The notes under the pieces were generated by a model. The model was given only the letters and a program-made list of their open reading frames with translations, searched no databases and was not told the DNA's origin. 64,000 bases of DNA, from positions 61,741,433 through 61,805,432 of the forward strand of contig CM043965.1 of the NCBI GenBank assembly GCA_014529385.2. The letters are read 5' to 3'. Every line of letters starts with the position of its first letter. The first letter of the stretch is position 1. Of this stretch, positions 37,565-50,209 are shown piece by piece. This stretch comes from Adiantum capillus-veneris. Its lineage: Eukaryota; Streptophyta; Polypodiopsida; Polypodiales; Pteridaceae. Both the position numbers and the translations under genes were made by a program.

Positions 37565-38351
37565 TGCAAAAAAAGGGGTGGCCACAAGCGCGTGTAGTGA
37601 GCCATCCAAAACTGCTGGATGGGCCATATGTGGGCCCTTGTGGCCACCCTTTTTTTGCATAATTAGGCTATTGCTGCACTCCAGAACCCTGGAAAAGATG
37701 AGATGAACCTAAAATTGAACTTTTCAAGCACATTATGCCTTCCTTCAACTCAACTTACTAGTTACCTGCACCAAAAGGGCAAATCACATTGGACAGTATA
37801 AAAATCTAGTCTCATGCTGCATAAACATCTGGTTTCATCAAATATTAACATTCTTGCTATTATAAGGGGCAGACAAGGCCATATAATGCAAAAAAAAGGG
37901 TGGCCACAAGGGCGCACAGGTGAGCCATCCAAAAATGTTGGATGGGCCATCTGCGCGCCCTTGTGGCCACCCTTTTTTTTGCATAATTAGGCTATTGTTG
38001 CACTCCAGGACCTTGGAAAAGGTGAGATGAATGTAAAATTTAACTTTTCAAGCACATTATGCCTTCCTTCAACTCAACTTACTAGTTCCCTGCACCAAAA
38101 GGCCAAATCACATTGGACAATATAAAAATCTAGTCTCATGCTACATAAACATCTGGTTTCATCAGCTATTAACATTTTTGCTATCCTAAGGGGCAAACAA
38201 AGCTAGAAAATGCAAAAAAAAGGGTGGCCACAAGGGCGCGCAGATGAGCCATCCAAAACTGCTGGATGGGCCATCTGCGCGCCCTTGTGGCCACCCTTTT
38301 TTTTGCATTTTCTAGCTTTGTTTGCCCCTTAGGATGGCAAAAATGTTAATA
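37565..38351. repeat. Tandem array of three long hairpins (period ~323 bp)
   Basis: Hairpins lie at 37565-37659, 37887-37983 and about 38167-38351, within direct repeats of ~323 bp that share GCATAATTAGGCTATTG and CTTTTCAAGCACATTATGCC. Each has arms running from TGCAAAAAAA through GGGTGGCCACAAG to GCCATCCA around a 7-nt loop. The third is the longest and cleanest: arms of ~88 nt (38167-38255 and 38263-38351) that pair almost perfectly. Confidence 0.93.
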
Positions 38352-38359
38352 TTTGATTT

Positions 38360-41300
38360 AAATTTAACTCTTCATGGCCAAAACCACTTAACTTAAAACA
38401 CATGGATAAACCGAAAAGCCAAATCACTATGGAGACAGTAGACACAACTCTTAATCATTTTGTCATTGCAAAGTGATCTGAAATTATGTGAGCCTCTACA
38501 ACTTCCTGAATAGCCTCCAACGCTATTGCTTGCATTTTATACTGATTTCCATAGCTTTGAAGCACCTCCTTCACCGTGTGAGCATATTTTTGATGCATGG
38601 CCATGATTCAAATGTTACGTTTTTTTTTTTTTTTTTTAATAAGTGTTGAACTTTTCGATTGTTTTCAACAGCTTCTAGATTTCAATCGGCTCCGAATCTG
38701 TTTGGGCTTGTCTCACATGAATTTGTTCATCTCATCACATTCTTCGACCATCATGTGATGAGAAAAAATCATATCTTGCTCGCATTCTCCAAAAATCAAC
38801 GTGCAAGTTGACAATTTATTTAAAAATGATGTAAAACATACATTTTTAACTTTTTTCTTAATCTACGGGCTCCAACGAGCATTAAAACCATGGAATCTGA
38901 AAATACTCAAAGAACCATTGTTTTTTATTGTGTTAAGGACTATATTTCCTACATACAAAACTTTCCCAAAATCTCGCCCTAACACATTCAAAAGTGGCTT
39001 CCAAAGAGTGTACTCGGTCAAAATTTGAAACTGAAGAAAAACAATCAGAATGAACTCCTAGACTGTGTATAAACTTTAGAATAACCAAAATTTCCTTCAA
39101 AAAAAAGTTATGCTAAAAATTTGAAAATAGCCCCCCATTGGACTCCCCACAACGATAGAAGTCAAAGGGTTCAAGGAGAGGTATGGTGTCACAAGTGCAT
39201 GGTGGGAATCTCATCGAGGTTTATTCCGTCAAGATCTCTTGTACTTTATCATGTCTTCTCATGTACAATCTTACCAAAAAAAAAATGACACTTTAAATGA
39301 CTACAAATCTTATTTAACTTATCAAACAATCTAAAATATGGTAGACCAAGAGTGCTCTTACACATCAACAAACAAAAAAGTCCAAACTTCTTCTCATTAA
39401 CTTTGATTAACATACATTCATGAACAACTTCCAAGGGGTAGTGCAGTCATAGTTCTTACATCCATTCCATGACATGGTATGCTCATGGGGTGACCTATCA
39501 TATAAAAATATCTCTGGTGGGGGTGCCCTCATGTTAGGAAAGGGTGTGTTGCTGATGAAAAGTTGTTGTATTGTCCTACTAGGGATCTCTCCATGTTAGC
39601 ATAGTGATTTTTGGTGTAGTGGGAGCCACATTGCTTGAGGAGAGCTTTGTGCCACCGTAAAATCTTCATGTTATGCTAGTTCCTTGAGCCATTCTTGCAT
39701 TAGGATGAGATTACCCACCTCTAATAAGGATGGATTTGAAGCACCTACCTGCAAGATGTAACAAAGAAGGCTGTTTTAGAGAAAAAGTGGTGACACTTGA
39801 CCTCTCTAACCTGCACCCACTGTTTCTTGTAATGCCACTGTTTTGAGCTGAAGAGCTTGACATTCGTGCATCCACGAATGCAAAGAAGCACCTGCACCCA
39901 TACACAACCAATTGCAATAGCCTAACAAGCCTACTTATCCCCTCCCAAGATATTGAAGAACCATACACATTCGTCTCACCGACAGTATGACGATCTTGGG
40001 ATGACCTCTGCTCACCCTCACGTGCGGCCTTCGGTGCAAACATTGTGGACAAGCAATATGTACACTTTTGTTGTGCGGAGTACATGGTGGTGGAGGGATA
40101 CGATTTGTGATGTCCGTGAGCACCATGGCAGTTGTTGTGTGAGGAAGCAAAGAATGAAAAGAAAGAGGGGGGAGGGAGAAAGAGGAAGATGGGAGGAGAG
40201 AAGGGGGCAGAGGGGGAGAGGGAGAGAGAGGGGAGGAGGAGGAGAGAAGGGGGTAGGGAGGGAGAGGAGAGGAACATGGGAGGAGAGAAGGGGGCAGAGG
40301 GGGGAGAGGGAGAGAGAGGGGAGGAAGAGGAGAGAAGGGGGTAGGGAGGGAGAGGAGAGGGAGAGAGGAGGAAGGAGGAGGAGAGAACAAAGGGTTTTTT
40401 TTTTGGGAGATTTTTTTTTTGAAAAAGTAAACTTTTAGTGTTTGTAGGTTTAAAAAATTGTCAAAAATTGATTTTTTGATGTGTATATATATTGGGAGGG
40501 AATTTTCAGTCAAAAATAAGTAAAAATAACTTTTTTGAAAAAAAGTCAAATTTTGGCTCTTAGTGACCCACGTTTTTGCTGATGTGGCCACACCCCTTTA
40601 CTCCCTTCACTTTCCAAAAGCTAGAGAGAGAAAGTGACCTCTTAGGTCCACATCCTACATGTGTCTAAAAAAAGGCTAGAAAAGTCTACTCAAAACTAGC
40701 TTCTTGAATGCCCTTGTCCCCTTAACCCTACACAACATTAGCCTTAATCCCTAAAAATTAGGATTCCTTACAAGGCCCATGCAAGGTTCATATTTCTCCT
40801 AATGCTTTAAGAGAAGTTGTATTAGGTCTAAGGGGACAAGTCTACAGAGTCTAGATGCAATATAACAAGGTCCAAAATCATGATCCATCATGTACAAGGT
40901 CATGAAAACTACAATAGAACAACCTAAACAAATTTTCATAAGGTCAGATAAAACTCTCCAATTGTCAAAATGTTAAAAAGCAGTTATTTAAGCACGCAAA
41001 ATTGATGATTATACTCATCGATGCATAGTCCTAAACCTCAAAAAAACTTAAAATGCTTACATTTGATTGAAAGAGCAAGAGAACAGGAGCACAAACCAAC
41101 TTTTAGAATCAAAGTAGAATTACCCAATTATTAGAAAAGTTGATTACAAGTTGGAGTTGCTTGGACACTTTAGTGTATGCACACAGAGCTTCTTTTTTTC
41201 AGTAGATAAGCCTCCTTTTCATATTAAAGTCATTATCTTTTATATCTAGGGCTTTTTAAATGGCAAGTGATCGGCTCACATGGGCCTTTACAAAGATCAT

Positions 41301-41860
41301 GAAAGAATTACAACTCACAGGACATATCTATTACTTTGGAATCTAGATTTACACATAGTGTAGCTACACTAGCTCAAAAAATGATAGAGTACAAATATAT
41401 GCATGCTAAAATGGAAAAATAATAAACCCATGGCAACTTCACAAGCTTCTATAATGATGGCAAGACAATAGCCATCCCTTAAATTAGACAAGTGTGTTAG
41501 ATATGTTGAAGGGGGATATATTTTTTTATTAAAATGGTAGAAGGGAAGAGTTGGAATAGTCAAAGAGAAATGAGAGGAATGTGTGATAGGGACATCGTTA
41601 GTGGGCAATATCAAAACTTTCACTCCTTTCACTCTCTTTTGTTTTCCTTTTCATTGATCTCGTCTTCCTCTAAAAATTTTACTTCATCAATCTAAGAAAC
41701 ATGGTCACATTGGTATTTAGTTGAGAGAGAGAAGGAACCACTAGAAAGGAAGGAGCCACTGGATTTGACTCTATTCTTTACATTTTATCCGCTTTGAGAT
41801 TAAGAGAAAAAAAGGAAATCAATAGGATTTAGGAGAAGGTTACAAGGTTTAAGATGCTTG
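38360..41860. other. Non-coding region with purine-rich block
   Basis: No supportable gene. A T17 run lies near 38620. The block 40140-40390 is almost pure purine (GGAGGAGAGAAGGGG-type, locally repeated); the overlapping long ORFs on both strands there are low-complexity artefacts. Confidence 0.6.
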
Positions 41861-41867
41861 GGACACC

Positions 41868-42172
41868 CTAAATGGGATGGAAAAGGAAAATCTTCTTTAT
41901 TAATAAACTTCCCAATCCTTTTTGTGAATTTTTACCCTTTTTAATAGCATCCTTGGTGAATTCAATGAGATGGACATATTGTTTTTCTTCTAACAAAAAA
42001 ACTTGATCCATGATAGAGTTTTCAAACTCTATCAACTCTTCAAACACCATACCCTTGCAATGTTTAATGAAAGAAGAAATTTCAAAGAGAGTGTTCAATA
42101 TCTTAATAGCATCTACAAGGATAGTTATCTCCCTTTGAGCCTTCAAGATGGCATCAAGTAACTTTTCACTTG
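41868..42172 (-). pseudogene. Unknown helical protein fragment, 5' end cut by a MITE
   Basis: The minus strand is open from the MITE edge to a stop at 41868. It encodes about 100 residues rich in Leu, Ile, Lys and Glu (SEKLLDAILKAQREITILV, DAIKILNTLFEISSFIKH, KQYVHLIEFTKDAIKKG), predicted mostly alpha-helical. Beyond the MITE, at about 42655-42690, a short open stretch METKIGREEVFE could be the preceding coding part. I recognise no family. It may be a host gene fragment or part of another mobile element. Confidence 0.4.
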
Positions 42173-42619
42173 CATTAGGAAGAGGATGGGATCTACAAGT
42201 GCCTGTTTATCTTCCATGAGATTATGAAGGCGATTAACATTTTGATGAATAGGTGCATGCCATGTGTACAAGAGTGATGGGTGTGTAGAGGAGTAAGAGT
42301 GATCAAATGATGCACTTTCCTTCCAAAAAGGAGGTGGAAAATCGTATGATCTCTGGCCTTCTATAACTCCTACATACGATCTCCAATTTTAGTGGAGATT
42401 ATAGACTTGTGATCTACATGTCGGGCTCTTTCCATAGATATTCTACATGATATGGTTTTACCTACTAGATTTTAAACTTCATTCTGGAGAGAAAATTTGA
42501 ATTCAAATAAACTAACCATTTTGTTTGTTTGAATTCAAAAGTTGTCCTTTGATTGTTTTCTTGATACTAAAAGTTTACCAAATAAAGAGGTCCTTATATA
42601 TCCCATTCTCTTCCTAATG
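42173..42619. mobile_element. MITE-like inverted-repeat element, copy 2
   Basis: This is a 447-bp copy of the element at 18212-18677, inverted relative to it. The ends are CATTAGGAAGAGGATGGGAT and ATCCCATTCTCTTCCTAATG. The interior shares GGCTCTTTCCATAGATAT and ATGATATGGTTTTACC with copy 3. Confidence 0.85.
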
Positions 42620-43108
42620 GAGATTATTCAAAAACTTCCTCTCTACCTATTTTAGTTTCCATAGTTAAAAGTAACTCCAATGACTTGAGAAAATAGCTCC
42701 TTCTGTTGAAATAAGATTAAAAATAATAATGCTTAGAAAATGTAATAAGATTAAAATCTAAAAACATGTAGTGCTAGTAGTAGCAAGATAACGACTCTTC
42801 TTAAGGGTCATGCCATGGAACTTATTGAATAGTTATGTTACATCACCAATCAATGGTCATTTAATGCATTTTTTTAACGGCTATGCAATGGTTCTTATTA
42901 GGAGGTCATTTTACATCACCAATAGATGCTCATCTAATGGCTCTATCAAATGGCCACTTGAGAAATCCACTTGAAAATTTTTCTTACTTTTAGTTTAAGG
43001 TAAGTGGAAAAATTGCAGCTATAGTGAATAGATAAGTTTAATCTTTGATAGTGAAGCTAGTATAAGATACCCAATTCCAAAAATTCCATTCATGTGCAAC
43101 CTACAAGG

Positions 43109-43161
<53 letters not shown>

Positions 43162-43775
43162 CTTGCAAGCATACATTGAGAGAGTTTTCAATAGTAGTGG
43201 TTTTGCCTCTCTCTTGGAGTGCCTCTATACTTTTCTCTAAAGCATTCACAAATTGGCAACAAATCCACTTGCAAAAAATTAGCAAAAAGATCTTTAGTGA
43301 AGGGCTAAAGGAGAACAATCAGGGATATTTCTCAAAAATGTGACATGGAAAGGGGGGCACAGGTGCGGACCAATCTACAAACAATTATAAAGACATATAA
43401 TGTCAACCAAAGTGACTTAATACTTATGCATTAAGCTAAAAATTAAAGGTTTTAATGTTACCTCTTGTGAAGCGAGAGAACACAAAGTGGTAATCTCAAA
43501 ATTGTGTCTCTCACTTTGTGAAAACAAGGAAGGAGGTCTCTCAAAGATTCTCCCCAAAATTGTGGCATGCTTTTGATGATTTGTCAATGTTTTTGGCGAG
43601 TTCTATACTGAATTTTTGGGCAGTTCTATGTTGAATTTTAATGCACCGTGGGCTGCATTTTGGTGCACCTAGGATTGCATTTTGATGCACTTTGTGCTGC
43701 ATTTTGATGAGAAACTTGCTTGCACCCCAAACCGATGAGTGGGAATGTTTGTTCTATAGAGAGTAGGGAGGGGGG

Positions 43776-43815
<40 letters not shown>

Positions 43816-43885
43816 CACAAAGAGATAGCTTTGTAAAGTGTTACTAGCACCTTGTTGAGAGATTTGTAAAGTGATGCACATATGT

Positions 43886-43888
<3 letters not shown>

Positions 43889-43932
<44 letters not shown>

Positions 43933-43990
43933 ACTGACATACCTTAAGAGTCCACAGAGATCTATCTAAGAAGATTGAAATTGAAATTCT
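43889..43990 (-). mobile_element. SINE-like unit with (GA)n tail, copy
   Basis: The body (GACATACCTTAAGAGTCCAC, then AGAGATCTATCTAAGAAGATT) is related to the unit at 44269-44345, and a GA array lies at the same end. The B-box region is degenerate. Confidence 0.35.
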
Positions 43991-44241
43991 TAGCCATTTA
44001 AGAGGTTTTTTTAAATTTTCTAGCAGGTAGATGATAAGCAGTTAATAAGCTAAATGGCTACAAACTTGCACGTTTATCATGATTCAACTTTTTATAGGAT
44101 GAATATTTGATGTTGAAAATTGAACTCTCCGCCATTTTAAAGGAATCTTGTACAATAAAAGTTAGATTATGCACATACTATGAGCTAAGCTAGCTGCTAG
44201 AGCTTGTGTGAATGTGAATATTCATAGTTATGCTATTGACG

Positions 44242-44242
44242 C

Positions 44243-44273
<31 letters not shown>

Positions 44274-44390
44274 AGCACCCCATGACTTATCCCAAGAGTC
44301 TTCAGAGATCGATCTAACAAGATTTGAACCTAAGACCATCCTTAGATGTTGCCATCTATTGACATCCTTATTAATGCTTGTTATTACACA
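44242..44390 (-). mobile_element. Possible tRNA-derived SINE with (GA)n tail
   Basis: On the minus strand TGGCAACATCTAAGG (A-box-like) precedes GGTTCAAATCTTG (B-box-like, tRNA consensus GGTTCGANTCC) by about 20 bp. A body follows, then a TC tract at the 3' end. Related units lie at 43889-43990 and perhaps 60-215. Confidence 0.4.
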
Positions 44391-44712
44391 TCTCTTATCA
44401 CAAGATCTTTTGTCATGTATCATTCATGAATGAAGAAACCTCAAACCTTGTCATTTTGCTTCATTTATTCCAATTAACCTTCTTTGACATTCTTGATCTC
44501 AAATTGAAAAAAAAAAGACATATAGCAAGCTCTAGGTTCACCGAAATCTATCCAAATGACTTGAATGCCAAAAAAGGTCAAAAAAGTTTTGTGAATCCCC
44601 AATCTAGTAGTGTCGATCAGTACCAATGTCAAGAGGAGGATAAACTATCAATTGAATCCTTGAAAGAGATAAGGAAGGCTCAAAAAGCCGCGTGCCTTCC
44701 TCAAGTTGTGGG

Positions 44713-44739
44713 TTTTTTTTTTTTTTTGGGGGGGGGGGG

Positions 44740-44772
<33 letters not shown>
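44713..44772. repeat. T15 then ~44-base G-rich homopolymer run
   Basis: Fifteen T are followed by an almost pure G run with one A, ending GGTCCCCC. It is G-quadruplex-prone and a likely place for assembly length error. Confidence 0.9.
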
Positions 44773-44773
<1 letters not shown>

Positions 44774-46509
44774 CCCCCACTATGTGTAAAATCTATATAT
44801 CACATGTGTTCAAGAACTTTTTATAAAACCCCTTAATTGTGAATTTCTCACCAATAAAAGGGACCCTTTCCTATGCGATATGTATTTTTTTTAAGATCTT
44901 TTCTTCAACACCTTTTTGTATGTAAAAATGTGAAAAAGTATACAATAAAATAATCCTCAGTGTTGAGCCCACTTGATAGGAATTTTTTTATTGTAGTGAA
45001 ACCCCCCCCCCCAAAGGTGCCTTCTCATTCTAGAATTTTCTTTCATGAGGTTGGGTAGACAAATTTCTAATTCGTTTTGCAAGAAAATGAACGCCACTAT
45101 GTTTGAGTCTGTGAGGTTGCAATCCCAAGATTTACATTGCATTCAAGAGGTAGTTGAAGAATTTCTCATTGATTTTATGAATGATAGCTACATTGCCGCT
45201 ACATTTCCTCATAGGGTTACTTTGTTAAGAAAGATTTTGTGGTTGTTAGTAGGCTAGGGTACAAATTTGACAAGTTTCTTGAGTCCATTCCAATTGAAAA
45301 TTGAAGGTTTTTCATATTTTAAATATACCTTTTGATAGAAATCCAAAGAAATCAAATGTTGTGATAGAGGATGTCACACCTATTTACCCCACAAGGAAAG
45401 CCATCATGGAAACTCAAATAGAGAAGATGAAAGACAAAGAGAGGAAGCAGCTATTAGAGGATACACTTCTCTCATGCCAAATTCAACGGTTAAGAGAATA
45501 AAATTTACAGAGTTTTCAAAATGTCAATAGTCAAATAATTAGGATATTTCTCAATCACAGACAGAAATATCTTTGTGGATATTTTTCCTAATGAAAAAAG
45601 GATGCTAGTTGATACTAATATTGAGATATCTGACACAAATTCTTTACATTGTATTGAAATATGTCTAGTAAATTCACTTTACCCTGTATTGTGTTGATGG
45701 TTTGTCTCCTTATGCTTGATCGTGTTAATGTTACTCAAGATGATTGTAAAAGGATCTCATAGATGAGATAAGAAAGCAATTTTTTGTTAATGATCGACTT
45801 ATTGCATATTGCCTATTCAATAAACCTAAGGAGTTGAAGAATTTTTTAAAATGTTTGGATCTCCCAACGCAATATTTCACTTATCCCATACCATGAGACG
45901 TATAGCTTGTATTGTCATCTTCTCTATATGAGTTTTTTTTTTCAAGTGGTCATTATTTGATTATGGTTTATTTAGTGATCATTGGAGTCTTATCATCTTA
46001 GACCTTTTTGGAAGATATGATATGTTCATGAACTCACTACAAAGTATTCATGGAAAATACTAATTGTAAGTAACCTTCTTGCAATAGATTTTTTCTGCAC
46101 ATAACAACTTGAAGCTCTTCTCGTAATCGTCTGGAGCACTCCTTGGTTGTATAGTGGTCCATAACAGAAGAATTAGCTTCTACTATGTTATGTTATTTGA
46201 GGCTCTACTATGGTATGCTTTGTTTGAGGCTCTACCAATGGAATGGTGGAGGGCTCTACTTGAGGGATGGGAGTTTCTTCCTCAGCCCCTCCATTTCCAT
46301 GATCTATTGATGGAATGGTGGAGGGGTCTGCTTGAGGTTTGGGAGTTTCAATATTAAATTCTTTTTTAGTCCCTCCTAGTGCAAGTTCTACAGCATTAAC
46401 TTCTTCCATTTGAAGAACTCCATTTGCAAAGTAAGATTCAAAACCCCTCCAGGTGCGATCTGTCTCCTCGACACTCACATTGGCCGCCTCCTCATCATGC
46501 ATCTCTACT

Positions 46510-46568
<59 letters not shown>

Positions 46569-46781
46569 CCACACATGCACCACATTTGTGCACTCACACG
46601 GAGATGGCACAATGTATGGTCAAGAGTCAAGATTTTCCACATTCTTTTTTGGGTTGAGTCTATTATGTGTACCACTTATGTACTTACCAAGCATCCTACC
46701 AAATCCTTGTAGTCTATGACTCCCAAATAATTTCCTACCAAAGCCTTGCAGTATATGACTTCTTATGAAGCTGGCATGATA

Positions 46782-48830
46782 AGAAGCCATCTATTGATCA
46801 CATGCACATTTATTGTTGTTTAGAGTATTCTTTGATTCCACCAATGCAACACAAAAAATTGGATGATAAGGCTGTTAAATGCATTTGTTGGTTACAATAC
46901 TGATAGTAGCAAAGGTTACAGGTTATACCATCTGCAAAAAAAAATGTATCTTGGTTTGCCAAAAAAAAATTCAACCTTTGTTATCATGTAGTGTAGACAA
47001 TAATGTAATATCACATAACATTTACGATACTTTGTTGCCTTATTTTATCGGTGGAAACTTGAATGTAAATTCCAATGAGGCAAATATGTTGAAAATGTAC
47101 AAATAAGCCTATTATTGATGCATATGTACATGATGTACTTGATGTGTAAAGGGCTAAGAATGAGGAGGCTAGAGGTATGCCAAAATCGATGGTGCATACT
47201 TTGCATGATAGTAAATTGGATGCACATATTCCTAATTGTACTTGTTCAGGTTCTTGCCATGCATCTTATGAATCGGATTGTTATTATTTGCATGTGTCTA
47301 GTTTATGTGATGAGGAGGAACCTCTCTTTTATTATGAAGCATAGAATTCAAAAAATTGGATGGCTACCATGCAATGAGAATATGATGCACTTATAGACAT
47401 GACACAAGAAATTTATGTGATTTTCCTCCTGGCAAAAAGTCCATTGGTGTGAAGTGGGTTAAAAAGTTAAAACAAGAAGCCGGATGGTGAGATTGATTGC
47501 TACAAGGCAAGACTTGTTGCTAAAGTTTATGCATAGCAAAAAGGCATTGATTGTGAAGAAAAAACTTCTTCTACTTGTCATATGACTATTGTTTGTAATC
47601 TATGTGCATTGGCCTCTCACTTTGGACGGGATGTACATCAATCAAAATAAATTACTGCTTTCTTGAATTGTGATATATTTGAGGAAGTATATGTAACGTA
47701 GCCTCGTGGTTTTGTCAAGAAAGGACAAGAAGATAAAGTGTGAAAATATAAGAAATGTTTGTATGGGTTGAAGAATTTCCTTATGATTGGTATGAGAAAG
47801 CTGACACTCATTTGGAGTCCAACAGAAAGCACTTTGTATGTCAACCGTGAGGGTGATGTATTTCTCATCATCGCTCTATATGTAGATGATTTTCTTATTA
47901 CTTCTCTAAATGAGATACACATTGATTGAATTCAAGACTAATTTGAATGCTACTTTCAAGATAAAAGACATGGGGCTTTTGCATTGGGCATAAAATTTAA
48001 GTAGTGTGATGGCGCTATTGCATTGTGTCAAACAAGCTACATAGAGATATTACTATGTAGTTTGGCCTTGGGGACTACAAACCTATTGCTACTCCAATGG
48101 AAATAGGTTTGAAAATAAGTCTTCATGATGCCAATGATCCTATCAATGTCACTCTTTATCAGGCCGATGTTGGATGCCTTATCTATGTATGCAATATGAG
48201 GCCAAATATTCAGTTTGTTGTCTCACAGGTTAGCAAATCTATGCTAGCCCAAGGTCTAAGAATTGGCATGTTGTTAAAAGGATTTTTTTTAACTTGAGTG
48301 GTACTTTTTATCTTGGGTTGTTTTATCTCAAGGGGGGATCATTGCCGCTAGATTTGCATGCCTTTTTAATTTCAGGTTGGGCCCTGGTTTTTATGACATG
48401 TGAGTGTCCACAAGTGGTTTTTATTTCATGCTTGGTAGTTTATGCATATCATGGTTGATCAAGAAGCAACCTACTCTGGCCACTTCTAGTTTTGAGGCTA
48501 ACTATAGGGTAGTCTTCAAAGCTACGCTTGTGTGTGTATGCCTTATGGTTTATTTGGGTGTCGGACAAGACATTGCCAACATCATCTACATTGAGAGTCC
48601 AAGCACAGTGGAATTTGCAAGTAATTCAATTTTTCATGATTGCACAAAGCACATTGAGGTGCATTATCACTATGTCAGTGAGAGGCTATCAGTAGAAGAG
48701 ATCAGCTTGGCTTATGTGTTGACATAGGAGACCCTTACATATCTATTCACAAAGGCATTGCCTCATGAGAAGTTTGAAGCTTTTTGCAAATCTTTGGGGC
48801 TTTCTTACCTTTGTGGATTGATCATTTCCT
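46782..48830 (+). pseudogene. Decayed Ty1/copia retrotransposon pol
   Basis: The fragments are in copia order. The integrase C-terminal part (46782-46960) has KLDDKAVKCI and KGYRLYHL. The copia RT (RVT_2) at 47390-47935 has YKARLVAKVY, QKGIDCEE, FLNCDIFEEVYV, KKCLYGLKNF and the catalytic-type IALYVDDFLI. Then come YQADVGCLIYVCNMRPNI and an RNase H (48400-48800) with FYFMLGSLCISWLIKKQPT, SSFEANYRVV, HDCTKHIEVHYHYV and LFTKALPHEKFEAF. Frames are broken by many stops and shifts. No LTRs were identified on either side. It lies on the plus strand and is unrelated to elements A-C. Confidence 0.88.
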
Positions 48831-48899
48831 CAAGGCATGGTAATTTCCTATACACTAGGTACCATGGACGTGAGCGGAGATTTCATCCCAAGGGATTGG

Positions 48900-49225
48900 A
48901 TGAAGAAGAGAAATAACGACTAGGTAGCAACTCCAATTGGAATAGATAGTGTAAACCATTGAATAGTGTCCTATCAGTAGGTAGGCTCCTCCAAGATGAG
49001 GGAATGCCAAACTAGATAGTTTATGTTGGGTTCACTTTGCATGAAGAGACAAACAAAGCAATCTACATTGGAAGAGCCCCTAAGAAGAGGCATGACAAGA
49101 TCATACTATCTAAGCAATCTTGCATGTATCCTCTACCTCATTGAGATAGCTTTACCAAACACAGAGTGAAGTTATACTAGTGAACAAAAAATTTGAGCAA
49201 GATTGGTTAGTTAAAAAGTGATATT

Positions 49226-49278
<53 letters not shown>

Positions 49279-49622
49279 AAGAGAGAGAGGTTGCATTAGT
49301 CGAACATCCTATGTGATATCAACGGATAGTGTGTTAATTTAGAGTAGTTGTATTGCACACATTACTATTCTCTAGGCATAGCTTATGATTCCATAAGTGC
49401 AATCCACAATCATTAGGCATAGACCTTTTATTCAAAGCTCATAAACATGCAACAATGGGTCTTCCTCTCTTCCTAAAAATGTAATAACCTGTCTATCACT
49501 CAAGTTTAGTATATTGGCTATCCCATGTCCCTCTTAAGTAATAAGCCTACAGTCCTAGACTCTCAAATTGATGGACCTTGAAGCTCTCTCAAGGTTTTCA
49601 TACTACAACATTAAAATGCCCT

Positions 49623-49675
<53 letters not shown>

Positions 49676-49712
49676 GAAAGATTATATATTATATTTACAA
49701 GAGCATTTTTTC

Positions 49713-49746
<34 letters not shown>

Positions 49747-50141
49747 TCCCTCCCTCCCTCCAAGTGACACAGGATGATGCATCAACTGATATCATAATGC
49801 TTTTCCCTATGAAGATGGCAAATGTGATTGACTTTTAATCCTTTTTAGAAAGCATTGCAAATTGCAAAGTAGTTTTCATGGTCCAATGCATATTTCTATT
49901 GACTACTAACCTTATTAGTCTATAATACCATTTTCTAATAGTTTTAAATAGGATGATATATGCATGGTTGCTTGGAAAATTATCACTATGAAACTCAATA
50001 TGGTCGGTTGAGCTAAGGAAGATTTCCAATTTGAATTGAACCTAAAACAAGCGAGTGACACTTATATGTGTCCTTAATAAAAATATTTGAGCGTTTTTAT
50101 TAATTGGATGACTATGAGACCTATCCTATGGACGAGAAACA

Positions 50142-50209
<68 letters not shown>

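Larger units (their letters stand above)
42700..46780. other. Non-coding region with microsatellites
   Basis: Arrays are (TC)n 43111-43159, (GA)n 43778-43811, (GA)n 43889-43928, (GA)n 44242-44268 and (CT)n 46515-46566. There is a T15 run joined to a G-rich run at 44713-44772, and a C10 run at 45003-45012. Short frames at 45045-45500 have no recognisable motif. Confidence 0.65.

Noticed and set aside
39711-40591. Long overlapping ORFs on both strands (up to 218 codons)
   Set aside because: They come from an almost pure purine/pyrimidine block with local repeats; the proteins are Pro/Ser/Leu or Glu/Arg low-complexity strings with no domain.
46188-46610. 140-codon minus-strand ORF with PSTIP repeats and an Arg-Glu run
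   Set aside because: The Arg-Glu run is the translated CT microsatellite, and the rest lies antisense just before copia remains with local DNA repeats. No homologous domain was recognised.
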